From contig NC_092333.1 in NCBI RefSeq assembly GCF_046630445.1, positions 183,456,501 to 183,520,500 on the forward strand: a stretch of 64,000 nucleotides of DNA, given 5' to 3'. Both the position numbers and the translations under genes were made by a program. The notes under the pieces are model-generated. The model worked only from the letters and a program-made list of their open reading frames with translations. It made no database searches and was not told where the DNA came from. Below are positions 47,401 through 58,833 of the stretch, piece after piece (the stretch's first letter is position 1; each line of letters opens with the position of its first letter). Source of the DNA: Rutidosis leptorrhynchoides. Its lineage: Eukaryota > Streptophyta > Magnoliopsida > Asterales > Asteraceae.

Positions 47401-50400
47401 ATGCACCGAGCAAGACGTTCACCACCTTTTGTACGTTCACCACCTGTAACTAGATCAAGACATTTAGCAAATATTACTGCCGTTGATTTTTCTTTAGAAT
47501 CGTCATCCAGTCGACCAAGTACTTCAGTTCAAATTTCCGATAATCCATTTTTTGAACCCGACCTCACAATTGAGAATCTGGAGAATATTCAGGAACGATT
47601 CGTAGATCCTGAACCACTAAACTTTCCTCCGGAACCACCAATCATTCAAACAGAGATTGTTGAGGAACGAACCATTAAATTAGAATCCTCTAGTGATTCC
47701 GATTCAACAAATTCAATTATGGAGAATCTGGAACCTTTAAGTATGGAAGACCGAATGAGAGCTAAACGCACTGGCCAAGGTCACGCAATTACTCATCCAG
47801 ACATTAATGCGCCAGATTATGAAATCAAAGGACAAATTCTACACATGGTGACTAATCAATGCCAATTTAGTGGTGCGCCGAAGGAAGATCCAAATGAACA
47901 TCTACGTACCTTTAATAGGATCTGCACACTATTTAAAATCCGAGAAGTGGAGGATGAACAGATATATCTCATGTTATTTCCCTGGACTTTAAAGGGAGAA
48001 GCCAAAGATTGGTTGGAATCGTTACCTGAAGGGGCGATCGATACATGTGACGTTTTAGTTGAAAAATTTCTTAAACAATTATTTCCTGCATCTAAAGCCG
48101 TAAGACTTCAAGCAGAAATTGTTACGTTCACACAGAAACCGAATGAAACTCTATATGAGGCATGGACTAGATATGGAAAGTTGTTAAGAGGATGTCCGCA
48201 ACATGGTTTAGACACCTGTCAAATAGTACAAATATTCTACCAAGGATGCGACATCACTACAAGAAAAGACATAGATATAGCAGCTGGTGGTTCTATTATG
48301 AAGAAAACCGAAACTGATGCTTACAAAATTATTGATAACACTGCTTCCCACTCACATGAGTGGCACCAAGAAAAAGATATCATTAGATCATCTAAAACAG
48401 CTAGAGCCGATTCTAGCCATGACTTAGATTCCATTTCCGCAAAGATAGATGCTGTGGAGAGACGAATGGAAAAGATGACTAAAGATATTCACTCAATACG
48501 AATTAGTTGTGAGCAGTGTGGAGGACCACATTTGACAAAAGATTGTCTCAGTATTGAATTAACAATGGAACAAAGAGAGAATATTTCATACATAAACCAA
48601 AGGCCTGGAAATAATTATCAGAATAATTATCAACCGCCAAGACCAATTTACAATCAAAACCAGAATTATAACCGAAATATTCCATACAACAACCAACAAG
48701 GTCCTAGCAATCAACAAGTATCCAATAATAATTACAATCAGCAAAGACCGAATTTTCAAAACAAACCACCACAACAAACCGATGATAAAAAGCCGAATTT
48801 AGAAGATATGATGACGAAGCTAGTTGAAACTCAAACGCAGTTTTTCACCTCTCAGAAACAAACCAATGAACAAAATGCTCAAGCATTTAGAAATCAACAA
48901 GCTTCTATTCAAAATCTGGAACAAGAAGTAAGTAACCTAGCAAGGTTAATAGGTGAAAGAAAATCGGGAAGTCTACCTAGTGATACAAATACTAACCCCC
49001 GGAATGAAACAGCTAAAGCCATTACCACAAGAAGTGGTACAACACTTAAACCACCTGAAATACCTGAAACTTCTGATGAAGCTATTCCTACTCCACAAGA
49101 ACCACAACCTGATCAAGATAAGGAAAAAGAACAGGTAGTTGAAAAGGTTAATGAAGATAACACAGTTAAGGCTAAACCTTATGTTAAACCATACCAACCA
49201 CCACTTCCTTACCCGAGTAAAATGAAGAAAGAGAAACTTGAAGCCGAGCAATCCAAATTCTTGGATATGTTTAAACAAATAAATGTAAATCTTCCTTTCA
49301 TTGATGTGATTTCAGGAATGCCTAGATATGCTAAATTCTTGAAAGATCTAATTTCAAATAGAAAGAAAATGGAAGAACTCTCGGCTGTTACTATGAATGC
49401 TAATTGTTCAGCAGTGCTGTTGAATAAGATACCAGAAAAACTATCTGATCCAGGAAGTTTCACAATTCCATGTTTTCTGGGAAGTCTTAGTTCAATAGAA
49501 GCATTGGCAGACTTAGGTGCTAGTATAAATCTAATGCTATATTCACTATACGCTAAACTAGACCTTGGAGAATTGAAACCAACAAGAATAAGCATACAAC
49601 TAGCCGATAGATCAATAAAATATCCTAGAGGGATAATGGAGAACATGCAAGTTAAAGTTGGTACTTTAGTATTTCCAGTAGATTTTGTTGTTTTGGACAT
49701 GGAAGAAGATTCTCAAGTTCCTCTCATATTAGGAAGACCATTCTTAAACACGGCTAAAGCAATGATAGACGTGTTCGGTAAGAAACTGACCCTAAGTATA
49801 GAGGATGAGAGTGTTACCTTTTCAGTTGATAGAGCAATGCAACAACCACAATCTGCAGATGATACATGTTATTATATTCAAACTATAGATGCACATGCAG
49901 AATTATTAGAAGAATTTCCAGAATTACAAGGAACAGGAGAATGTTCTTTAGGAGAAGGTAATGAACCAATTGATGAAGCTGAAATGTTAGCTACACTTAT
50001 AGCTAATGGATATGAACCAACAACAGAAGAAATTCAAATGCTAAAAGAAGAAGACAGATATCGATACAAATCATCGATAGAAGAACCTCCGAAATTAGAG
50101 TTAAAGCCACTTCCAAACCATTTGGAATACGCTTATTTACATGGTGAATCTGAATTACCTGTAATAATATCGTCTTCTCTTACTGAAAATGAGAAATCAC
50201 AACTCATTTCTGTGTTGAAAGCTCATAAACCAGCCATTGCATGGAAGATTCATGATATTAAAGGAATAAGTCCTTCGTATTGCACACATAAAATCCTTAT
50301 GGAAGAAGGTCATAAAACGTATGTGCAACGCCAACGAAGACTAAATCCTAATATGAAAGATGTAGTAAAAAAGGAGATTATTAAACTGCTAGATGCAGGT

Positions 50401-53002
50401 TTAATTTATCCAATTTCTGATAGTCCATGGGTAAGCCCAGTTCAATGCGTGCCTAAGAAGGGTGGCATGACTGTCATTACAAATGAGAAAAATGAGCTTA
50501 TTCCTACTAGGACTGTAACAGGATGGCATGTATGTATTGATTATAGAAAATTAAATGACGCCACCAGAAAAGATCACTTTCCCTTACCTTTCATATATCA
50601 AATGTTGGAAAGATTAGCTGGAAATAGTTACTATTGTTTTCTAGATGGATTTTCCGGATATTTTCAAATTCCAATAGCACCCGAAGATCAAGAGAAAACC
50701 ACATTCACGTGCCCTTATGGTACTTTTGCTTACAAACGCATGCCATTTGGACTTTGCAACGCCCCTGCAACCTTTCAAAGGTGTATGATGGCGATTTTTC
50801 ACGACATGATAGAAGAATGCATGGAAGTTTTCATGGATGACTTTTCAGTCTTCGGTGATACATTTGAATCATGTCTAGTTAATCTTGAACGAATGCTCAT
50901 TAGATGCGAACAATCAAATCTAGTTCTTAATTGGGAGAAATGCCATTTCATGGTTAAAGAAGGCATCGTTCTTGGACATAAAATTTCAAAAGAAGGAATT
51001 GAAGTGGATAGAGCTAAAGTAGATGTAATTGCTAAACTTCCACATCCCACCAATGTTAGAGGAGTTAGGAGTTTTCTAGGGCATGCCGGTTTTTACCGAC
51101 GTTTCATAAAAGATTTTTCTAAAATTGCCACTCCTATGAATAAACTCCAAGAAAAGGATGCTCCATTCATATTTTCAGATGAGTGTATCAAATCTTTTAA
51201 TATTCTTAAAGAGAAACTCACTAATGCGCCGATCATGATCACACCAAATTGGAATCTACCATTTGAACTAATGTGCGATGCAAGTGATTTTGCAATGGGA
51301 GCCGTTTTAGGATAAAGGATTGAAAAACGATTTCAACCTATATATTATGCTAGTAAGACGTTACAAGGAGCACAAACGAACTATACAACTACTGAAAAAG
51401 AACTCCTTGCTATTGTCTTTGCTTTTGACAAATTTCGATCATATCTCGTTCTAGCAAAAACGGTGGTCTATACCGACCATTCTGCTCTAGATACCTATTT
51501 TCAAAACAAGATGCTAAACCAAGATTAATCCATTGGATCTTACTCTTACAAGAGTTTGATATTGAAATCCGAGATAAAAGAGGAGCAGAAAATCTCGCCG
51601 CTGATCATCTTTCTCGTCTTGAAAATCCCGAATTAGAAGTTCTAAATGAATCAGCCATACAAGACAACTTTCCTGATGAATATCTATTGAAGATAGATTA
51701 TAAAGAAATTCCATGGTTTGCAGACTATGCAAACTATTTAGTATGTGGATTACTTGAAAAAGGATTATCGTACCAAAGACGAAAGAAATTCTTCAGTGAT
51801 ATAAAACACTATTTCTGGGAAGATCCACATCTGTTTAAAAGTTTTCCTGATGGAATAATACGCCGATGTGTATTTGGAGATGAAGCTAGTAAAATATTAA
51901 ACCATTGTCACACAGGACCAACAGGAGGGCATTATGGGCCTCAACTAACAGCAAGAAAAGTTTATGAAGCTGGATTCTATTGGCCTACAATTTACAAAGA
52001 CGCACACCTTCTTTGCAAATCCTGTGATGCATGTCAAAGGGCCGGAAAAATAAGTCAACGTGATGATATGCCACAAAATGTCATCCAAGTATGTGAAGTA
52101 TTTGACATTTGGGGTATTGACTTTATGGGTCCATTTCCAAAATCTCATAATAATCTATATATACTCGTAGCCATTGATTATGTATCTAAATGGGCGGAAG
52201 CACAAGCTCTCCCAACTAACGATGCACGAGTTGTAGTCAACTTTTTAAAACGTCTTTTTGCAAGGTTTGGAACACCGAAAGCTTTAATAAGTGATCGGGG
52301 TACTCATTTCTGTAATAATCAACTTGAGAAAGTTCTTAAAAGATATGGAGTAACTCATAAAATCTCCACAGCATATCATCCACAAACAAGTGGACAAGTT
52401 GAAAATACCAACCGAGCCTTAAAACGTATTCTAGAGAAAACCGTAGGATCAAATCCGAAGGAATGGTCCATTAAATTGGAGGATGCACTCTGGGCTTTTA
52501 GAACAACCTACAAAACTCCAATTGGAACCACACCTTTTAGACTTGTTTATGGAAAAGCATGTCATCTTCCAGTAGAAATTGAACACAAAGCATTTTGGGC
52601 TTTAAAGACATGTAATCTTAATTTACATGAAGCCGGACGTCTACGATTAAGTTAACTAAACGAATTAGAAGAATTAAGACATGAAGCATACGATAATTCG
52701 TTAATCTATAAAGAAAGAACGAAGAAATGGCATGATAAAAGAATCAGAAGTTCAAAAGAATTTAAAGAAGGAGACAGAGTTCTTCTTTTCAATTCACGAT
52801 TCAAGCTATTTCCTGGAAAATTGAAATCAAGATGGTCTGGACCATTCATAGTCAAAAGAGTTTTTCCATACGGAACGATAGAATTAATAAATTCAAATGG
52901 GATTGAATTTAAAGTTAATGGTCACAGAGTTAAACATTACATACATGGTCCGATGGAAGTCGACAACGAAGTTAATCACAATTTCGACACCACAGCTAAC
53001 TA
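47401..53002 (+). pseudogene. gag-pol region of the Athila-like element
   Basis: Parts in order, approximate places: gag with the 'retrotrans_gag' core (QCQFSGAPKEDPNEHLRTF near 47870, LKGEAKDWLESL near 47995); Asn/Gln-rich linker with a knuckle CEQCGGPHLTKDC (about 48510); protease with DLGAS (about 49510) and LILGRPFL; RT with WVSPVQCVPKKGG, MPFGLCNAPATFQ and the catalytic FMDDF (about 50840); RNase H start MCDASDFAMGAVLG and [19 protein letters not shown]; integrase with an HHCC finger (about 51900-52040), IDFMGPFP (about 52120), SDRGTHF and HPQTSGQVE (about 52380); C-terminal region to VNGHRVKHYIHG (about 52940). No chromodomain, as expected for Athila. Broken, about three breaks; otherwise full length. 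Confidence 0.93.
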
Positions 53003-53176
53003 AGTGTGGGGAGAATCAAGTCTTTAAAGGATAATATGTATTTCTGTTAGAGTTAGATTGTCTGTTTTCGTGTAGTTCTTGAAAATGGAACCCGAATGAT
53101 CTTTCCCTAGCAGACCCTAAAGAACTAGTCTTCTCCCCCCATTCTGAATTTTTATTTTTTTTTAGGTTTTTAGGAA

Positions 53177-53593
53177 ATGAAGACTGCCTGTGAACTAAAC
53201 CATGGTCTAATGCTACACGCTTTGATCACTAAACGTAATAATGACATACTACCGAGTGAATTAGTATCAGTAATCAGAGAAAGAATGGACGGAGTTAGAA
53301 AAGAATCCAGATGCGAAGATAATAAATTACAATTTGGTAAAGGAAAATCAAAATCCGCAGCGAAAAGAAGAGCACGACACCTAGAAAGATGTCACAAATG
53401 CAGAAAATGGTCACATGGAGGTAAATGTTCAAATAATCAAACCTATTCAAATACCGAATTTGTTACTTTATGCAGAGATGGACCGTTCATATGTTTAGAA
53501 GAAAAGACACTGAATGCTCGAGGTTACGCCTATGTAGCTATGGAAAACCAATTAAACCGACTATCTTATGAATGGGATAGATCATATAACTAA
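53177..53593 (+). CDS. Small basic ORF after pol with a zinc-finger-like motif
   Basis: 138 residues from MKTACELNHGLMLHALITKR. It has a basic stretch KGKSKSAAKRRARHLER followed by CHKCRKWSHGGKC (CX2CX4HX3C, about residues 75-87), close to but not the standard retroviral knuckle spacing. It ends YEWDRSYN. It follows the integrase C-terminus by about 170 bp, with an AAGTGTGGG motif between them. I do not recognise the family. Basic tract plus a metal-binding motif suggests nucleic-acid binding; inference only. The frame is open. Confidence 0.55.
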   Translation: MKTACELNHGLMLHALITKRNNDILPSELVSVIRERMDGVRKESRCEDNKLQFGKGKSKSAAKRRARHLERCHKCRKWSHGGKCSNNQTYSNTEFVTLCRDGPFICLEEKTLNARGYAYVAMENQLNRLSYEWDRSYN

Positions 53594-54772
53594 GAAATCT
53601 ATTTCACAGGTAAGTCTGTACAGTTTTTATTTTTATTTTATTTTATTTTTAACCTTTTGATAATAAACGCTAATTTGTTCGCTATAAAGTATTAAATTGG
53701 TATTGAATAAAATTAGGTTTGGCGACCGAAATTATTGATATCATACAAAAATTTATTACATCACTGCGAAATTTAACGTTTATTCTTAAGGTATAAATAT
53801 CTTTAATCAATCAACCCAATATATTTTAAAAATTCGTCATGAGTTAAATTAGGTCTTGGAACCGAAATTACTTTACCGAAAAGAGGGGCGCATATTTTTG
53901 ATAATATTTGATTGATTAAAGTGGGATAAAAAGCCAAAAAGATTTTTAATTTTATTTTTACCATGTTTTTAAAATTAATATATAAATCTTAAATTAATAT
54001 TATAAACTTTGTAAAAACAATATTTTTAAAATTGTTAATATTTGAACCATAATATAAATTTGGTGTGAATTTATAATATGAATTTTTAAATTAAGTTTGG
54101 TGTGAATTTTAAAATATGAATTTTTAATTTTATGCATTTTAAATTTTAAGTTTGGTGTGAATTTTTAATATTAATTTTGAATTTTATATTTAAATTATGT
54201 GAATTTAAAAACAAAAATTTACTTTATCTCATTAAGTTAAAAATATGATTTTTAAAATTCGTCGTAAGTTGAAGACTAGGTCTTTGAACCGAAATTGCTT
54301 TACCCGAGGGAGGGACGAGAACTTTTATTATCATTATTTTTAATCTTATTGAATTAAAGTATGCCAAAAACATTAAAAAACCCAAAAAATCTTAGCTTTT
54401 AAAACAATCGCTACAAAAAGACAAATTTTAAAATTTTGTCGAAGGACGGACTAGGACATCGATCCGAAACGACCTCGTCCTAAATAACAAGGGAAACAAA
54501 ATTTTAAAATTAATTACTTAATTGTTTTATAAGTTAAAGATTATAAAAAAAAAAAAAAACCAAACTCCGCGACTCGCGGAGTTTGAAGGGTCCAAACACC
54601 ACGAGTCGCGGAGGGACCAAAACCCAGAAAAAAATAAAACGTAAAAAACAGATCAGTTCACTCCCCCACCCAAAAATACTGCGAAGAACAGCGAAAAAAC
54701 CCGAAAATACACGAAAAACACACCCCAAAATCACAATTTTTAACCGTTAATCATCAAATCTTTTGCTAAAAT
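53594..54772 (+). other. Non-coding spacer after pol, with repeats and a palindrome pair
   Basis: Contains four copies of AAGTTTGGTGTGAATTT-type sequence (54057-54180), repeated ACCGAAATT(A/G) motifs, and the palindrome pair CTCCGCGACTCGCGGAG (54564-54580) with CGAGTCGCGGAG (54601-54612). AAATAAAAC follows 20-25 bp later in place of a TATA box. Confidence 0.7.
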
Positions 54773-56641
54773 CATGTTGAGAAGGATGCTATCTAGGAAT
54801 TACTCAAGAAAAACGGTAAATTTCTACACCTAAACACCATTTAATCTGAAATTTGTGTTCTTGAGCAAATTTGGGGCTTTTTGATATAAACAGGTTATGG
54901 CCGATTTTTGTCATGAATTGTTGCTAAATTAAGTAGTGTAACATGTTTAGGTAGTTAAATGATCCAAACTTTGAGCCTAAACATGATTTTGAGAATTAAA
55001 GTGGACTTTTTCAAGTCTAAAAATTCATGAACTTGATTTTTGAAAGATAATGCCATTTGAGACTTGTTTAATTGCTAGTAATGATTATTTTGACATGTTA
55101 TTTGAGTTAAATGCTTATGAACTTGGCGAACATTTTCGTATATGCTTATTTGAAAAAGTGTAGATTTGATAAAAATGTGAAAATAAGCTTAAGTTTGATA
55201 TAAATTGATCATGTCATTGTAATTATTTTGATTGATGATTTTGTTGACACTAATGCATATTTGGATGCACAAAAATTGTGTTTGATGTGTTTTGCAGACT
55301 GAAAGGGGTGAATCTTCATCCCAAGCCCGCAATGCTCCTGCTGAGAATGCGGAACAACAGGAGGTGGATAACTACTACAAGCGGGATATACCTCATCCAG
55401 TCATAACATTTTCTGATATGCACTTGGAAGAGTTGCACCCGAACCTGAGATTTGACAGACTTTGGATAGATTATCCAAAATATCAAAGGGGTTTGCATAC
55501 TCTTCATTCTAAGGTTGTTGAGGTACCAAGGGTCATAGAATGGGGACCCTTAGAAGCTGTAGAATTGGCCGGGCCAATTAGGGAATTACTTATACAGAGG
55601 TATGGTAATTCTACTTTTAATGACTGGGTACGTCTATCACCATGCGTAGACCTGTATATAAAGTATGGTGTGAAGAATTGTTATGTAGTATAGAGTTGAA
55701 TGATCGGGTAGCTAGTTTAACCGATCGTTATTTTATTAGATTTTTGTTAGGCGGTTCGATGCGCCACATGTCTTTACTAGACATGGCTCAGGCTTTATGT
55801 ATATATACGCCTGAGGAGTTAGCATCTGCTGATTGTAGAGGGTTGATACTAAACGGTAGAAAGATAGATGAAAATTTTGACACACGGTGTGTGGAGTCAA
55901 ATGATAAGCCATCACCGTTTCAAAGGGGGAAATTACTCTTATTTGGACATAGATAGAGCTGAATTAAGAGTAATTCATAGGTTTTTAGCTAATTCGATTA
56001 CACCAAGGGGTAAGAACAAGGAAAAAGTAAATGAACAGGATTTGTTTTACCATATGTGTATTCGAGACCCACAAAGCGCTGTAAGTATACCGTATTGTGT
56101 GGGTTATTATTTATCAGCTATGGTTCGGGGGATGAGACCGCATAGCATAATAGGAGGTGGTATTTTTATTACTTTGATTGCTGAATATCTCGGTGTGGAT
56201 ATAAGTCGGGGGGGATTATTAGTGGAAGAACCAGAACCCCGCGATACTATAGGTTTAAATGTATACCATGGTGCGAAAGTTTTGAAGAGGCAAAATAACG
56301 CCGCAGTACCATACCATGGTAGACATCCACAGGTTGAGAGAAACCAACAGCAAGGTAATGTAGGAGGGGGCAATGAGATGCAAGAAATGCAAAGGTTTAT
56401 AGCTTCTCAGGAGTACGAAAATGCTAGACAGAGAGCATTTGAAGATTGGCAAGTTCATCAGAACCAAATCATAGCTCATTGCCAACATATAGGTCAAAAC
56501 TATATTCCTACACCAAAACCCATCTTCCCTCCCTGGTCTATAGAGATGCAGCCACCGTATCCTACGTATAACCCTGCCGAAGCATTCTATAGCACCTATG
56601 GTTATGCCTGGAACCCCTATTGGTACCAGTATCATCCCTAG
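54773..56641 (+). pseudogene. Post-pol ORF in env position of the Athila-like element
   Basis: A protein-coding trace without known function. A short 5' part beginning MLRRMLSRNYSRKT is followed by a candidate intron (GT near 54816, AG with TGTGTTTTGCAG near 55297). Such splicing is known for env-position ORFs of Athila/Bagy-2 type elements. The main part has NYYKRDIPHPVITFSDMHLE, LRFDRLWIDYPKYQRGLHTL, MSLLDMAQALCIYTPEEL, SAMVRGMRPHSIIGGGIFIT with LIAEYLGVDI, and a Gln/Tyr/Pro-rich C-terminus. The middle resembles conserved plant-retrotransposon blocks rather than an envelope: I see no signal peptide or clear membrane anchor. Broken, about one break. Confidence 0.6.
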
Positions 56642-58072
56642 TATACTTAGTTTTTTTTTATTTTGTAATTTGTAATGATTGATACGTTTAATACTTTTGT
56701 TAATATTGTAATAGTTTTTATAATTGTCTAACTTTTATTCTTAGATTTTAATAATTTTTGAATGTGGGGTAATATATCAAACTTCAAAAATATGTATATA
56801 TGTTTGCAGTTTATCTTATGTACACAACAGGGTAAAACAACGCATTTTCAAAGACTGGCATTAAGTTCAGCAAAAGCAACTAATTTTGACGACAAGATGC
56901 AAAATATATGCGAAATAACAACAAGACGGAATGAACAAATGATGTGCACCATTTATCATTCAGCAAACAAACGCCAATATGTTTGGAAACTTTGGTAAAA
57001 TTTAATCAATTTCACACAAATCACCCTCAATAATTTAAATTGTTACTGATTTCTTGCAAATGAGGGCATTGCAAGATCTTAAGTGTGGGAAGGGGTTAAA
57101 TTCTTTCGGATTTTAAAATTTTTTACTTTATACACTTGGTTACCATTAAAAATACTAGTAAAGCAGTAGTTGTATTAGAATCTAGTGCTCTCTGATAATA
57201 AAGAACAGCCCTAGTCTTATATACTGACTACCCAATTCTAGTAAAATTTTTAAAAATTTTCAATTAAATGAACTCAAAATCATGTTTATACATATTTATG
57301 AACGATAAAACTAGGTTTTAACACCGAAATTATTGTTACCTCAAAAAGGACATAAATTGAGAAACAAACCAAAATGTTAAAATTCATTTAAAATGGAATA
57401 GAGGACGATAAAAAGGAAAATAAAAGCCAAGTGTGGGAATATTTACCAAGTTATCTTAAACATATGTCACATATATCTGTAACAAATAACTGAAAATATT
57501 TTTGCTTTGGACTAAACTAAACTGTTTTACCCGATGAAAGAAAAGAAGAGATGGATCTACACGATGAATCAATTCCATCATTAAAAGGAAGTAAAGTCTT
57601 CCGAAAAAGAAACGCGCTTCTTGATTTAGGTCATGAAGTTGTCGTCCAGACCAGCTGTAGGTTGACGAAAAATCTAGAAAAGTCATCACTAAAATCAGCA
57701 GGAAATCCACGGACCTCAGCATTAAACAGGGTCGCCAAGTGGTCAGATTTATCCTAACCATGAGAAGGATTTATCTCGTACAATGGGGGGCACCATGCAA
57801 ATTAGCTTGATAAGACTAATGAATCAGATCCCCAGAAAGGATAATCTCCTTAAAAGATCAAAAATCAGCTTTTAAGCCTGATATTACTCAATCCTTGAGA
57901 TTGACCTTAAAGATTGAGAATTACAAACTCATGGAATTCAATGATATCTAAACTCGAGCTTGAACGAGAAAATATTTTGATCAAAATTAAAACCGATTTG
58001 TTTTCTGAAAACCCATTTTCAATGCGTTCATTACCATTGAACGTAAAATCCTAGGAATTCACCTGGAATTCA

Positions 58073-58447
58073 TTAGGTCACATGAACCAAATCGGGTGTC
58101 AACCGTAAGAACGGTGGTTGCATAGTGGTCAAAGACAGGACCTTGTGCCAGACCGAAAAATCATAAGGGTAAGCTTTACTATTGCTCCTACCAAGGATAG
58201 TAATTGCATCTGACACGTTATAGACCATAATTAAAAGCATGTCAGGGGACATTGCCTTAACAGTTGCTTGTTCAACGCTTTCCTTTACAACCGGACGGTA
58301 GTTTACCGAAAGGTAATATACGGAGCAAGTAAACTGGACGTGTTGCTTCCCAAATACAAGGTTAGCAAGTGGGTGACACAAAACCGCAAGTTTTGAGCTA
58401 AAATTTTCAAATCTGAAACCCACCAAACCCACAAAAATATTTTGCAA
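58073..58447 (-). CDS. Antisense ORF of 124 residues in the Athila-like element
   Basis: MQNIFVGLVGFRFENFSSKL, then AVLCHPLANLVFGKQHVQFT, YYLSVNYRPVVKESVEQATV, MSPDMLLIMVYNVSDAITIL and a C-terminus DLVHVT. Amino-acid make-up is balanced, unlike chance frames in AT-rich DNA, and the opposite strand is closed in all long frames here. Antisense ORFs before the 3' LTR are known in Tat-lineage relatives (Grande, RIRE2). No family recognised; could still be chance. Confidence 0.35.
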   Translation of the reverse strand: MQNIFVGLVGFRFENFSSKLAVLCHPLANLVFGKQHVQFTCSVYYLSVNYRPVVKESVEQATVKAMSPDMLLIMVYNVSDAITILGRSNSKAYPYDFSVWHKVLSLTTMQPPFLRLTPDLVHVT

Positions 58448-58817
58448 ACACCGGTGAAGGGTTATTCCGGAAAACTTATCTAGGGTAAAAGCTAGATTGA
58501 ATTTTTAAAAGATCAAATATTTTCATAAAGATCCAATTTCCTTAAGGATCTACATTTTCATAGTCATGTGGGACTGTAAACCGCCTTTCAAATGTGCACT
58601 TTGCTTTGGAAACCGAAAGTAAATCGGCTATTTGATTGCAAGTGTCGTTGAACTAAACCCGAGGCAACTGTGGATGACACACCCACCTTTAACCATGGTT
58701 CTATCGTTACTATTATTGTTTATACCGCCGTATAGAAATCACTGATGTACAAAGTGTGAAGAATAAAGAAGTGATTCTAGTATTTCAAGACGATATTGCT
58801 TGAGGACAAGCAACGCT

Positions 58818-58833
58818 CAAGTGTGGGAATATT
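58818..58833 (+). promoter_or_regulatory. Polypurine tract of the Athila-like element
   Basis: CAAGTGTGGGAATATT directly before the 3' LTR. Confidence 0.65.

Larger units (their letters stand above)
56642..58833 (+). other. Post-ORF region of the Athila-like element up to the 3' LTR
   Basis: AAGTGTGGG motifs at 57081 and 57428 and immediately before the 3' LTR (58819). Two short plus frames (56762-56998 and 57551-57757) lack recognisable content. A minus open frame is described separately. Confidence 0.6.
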
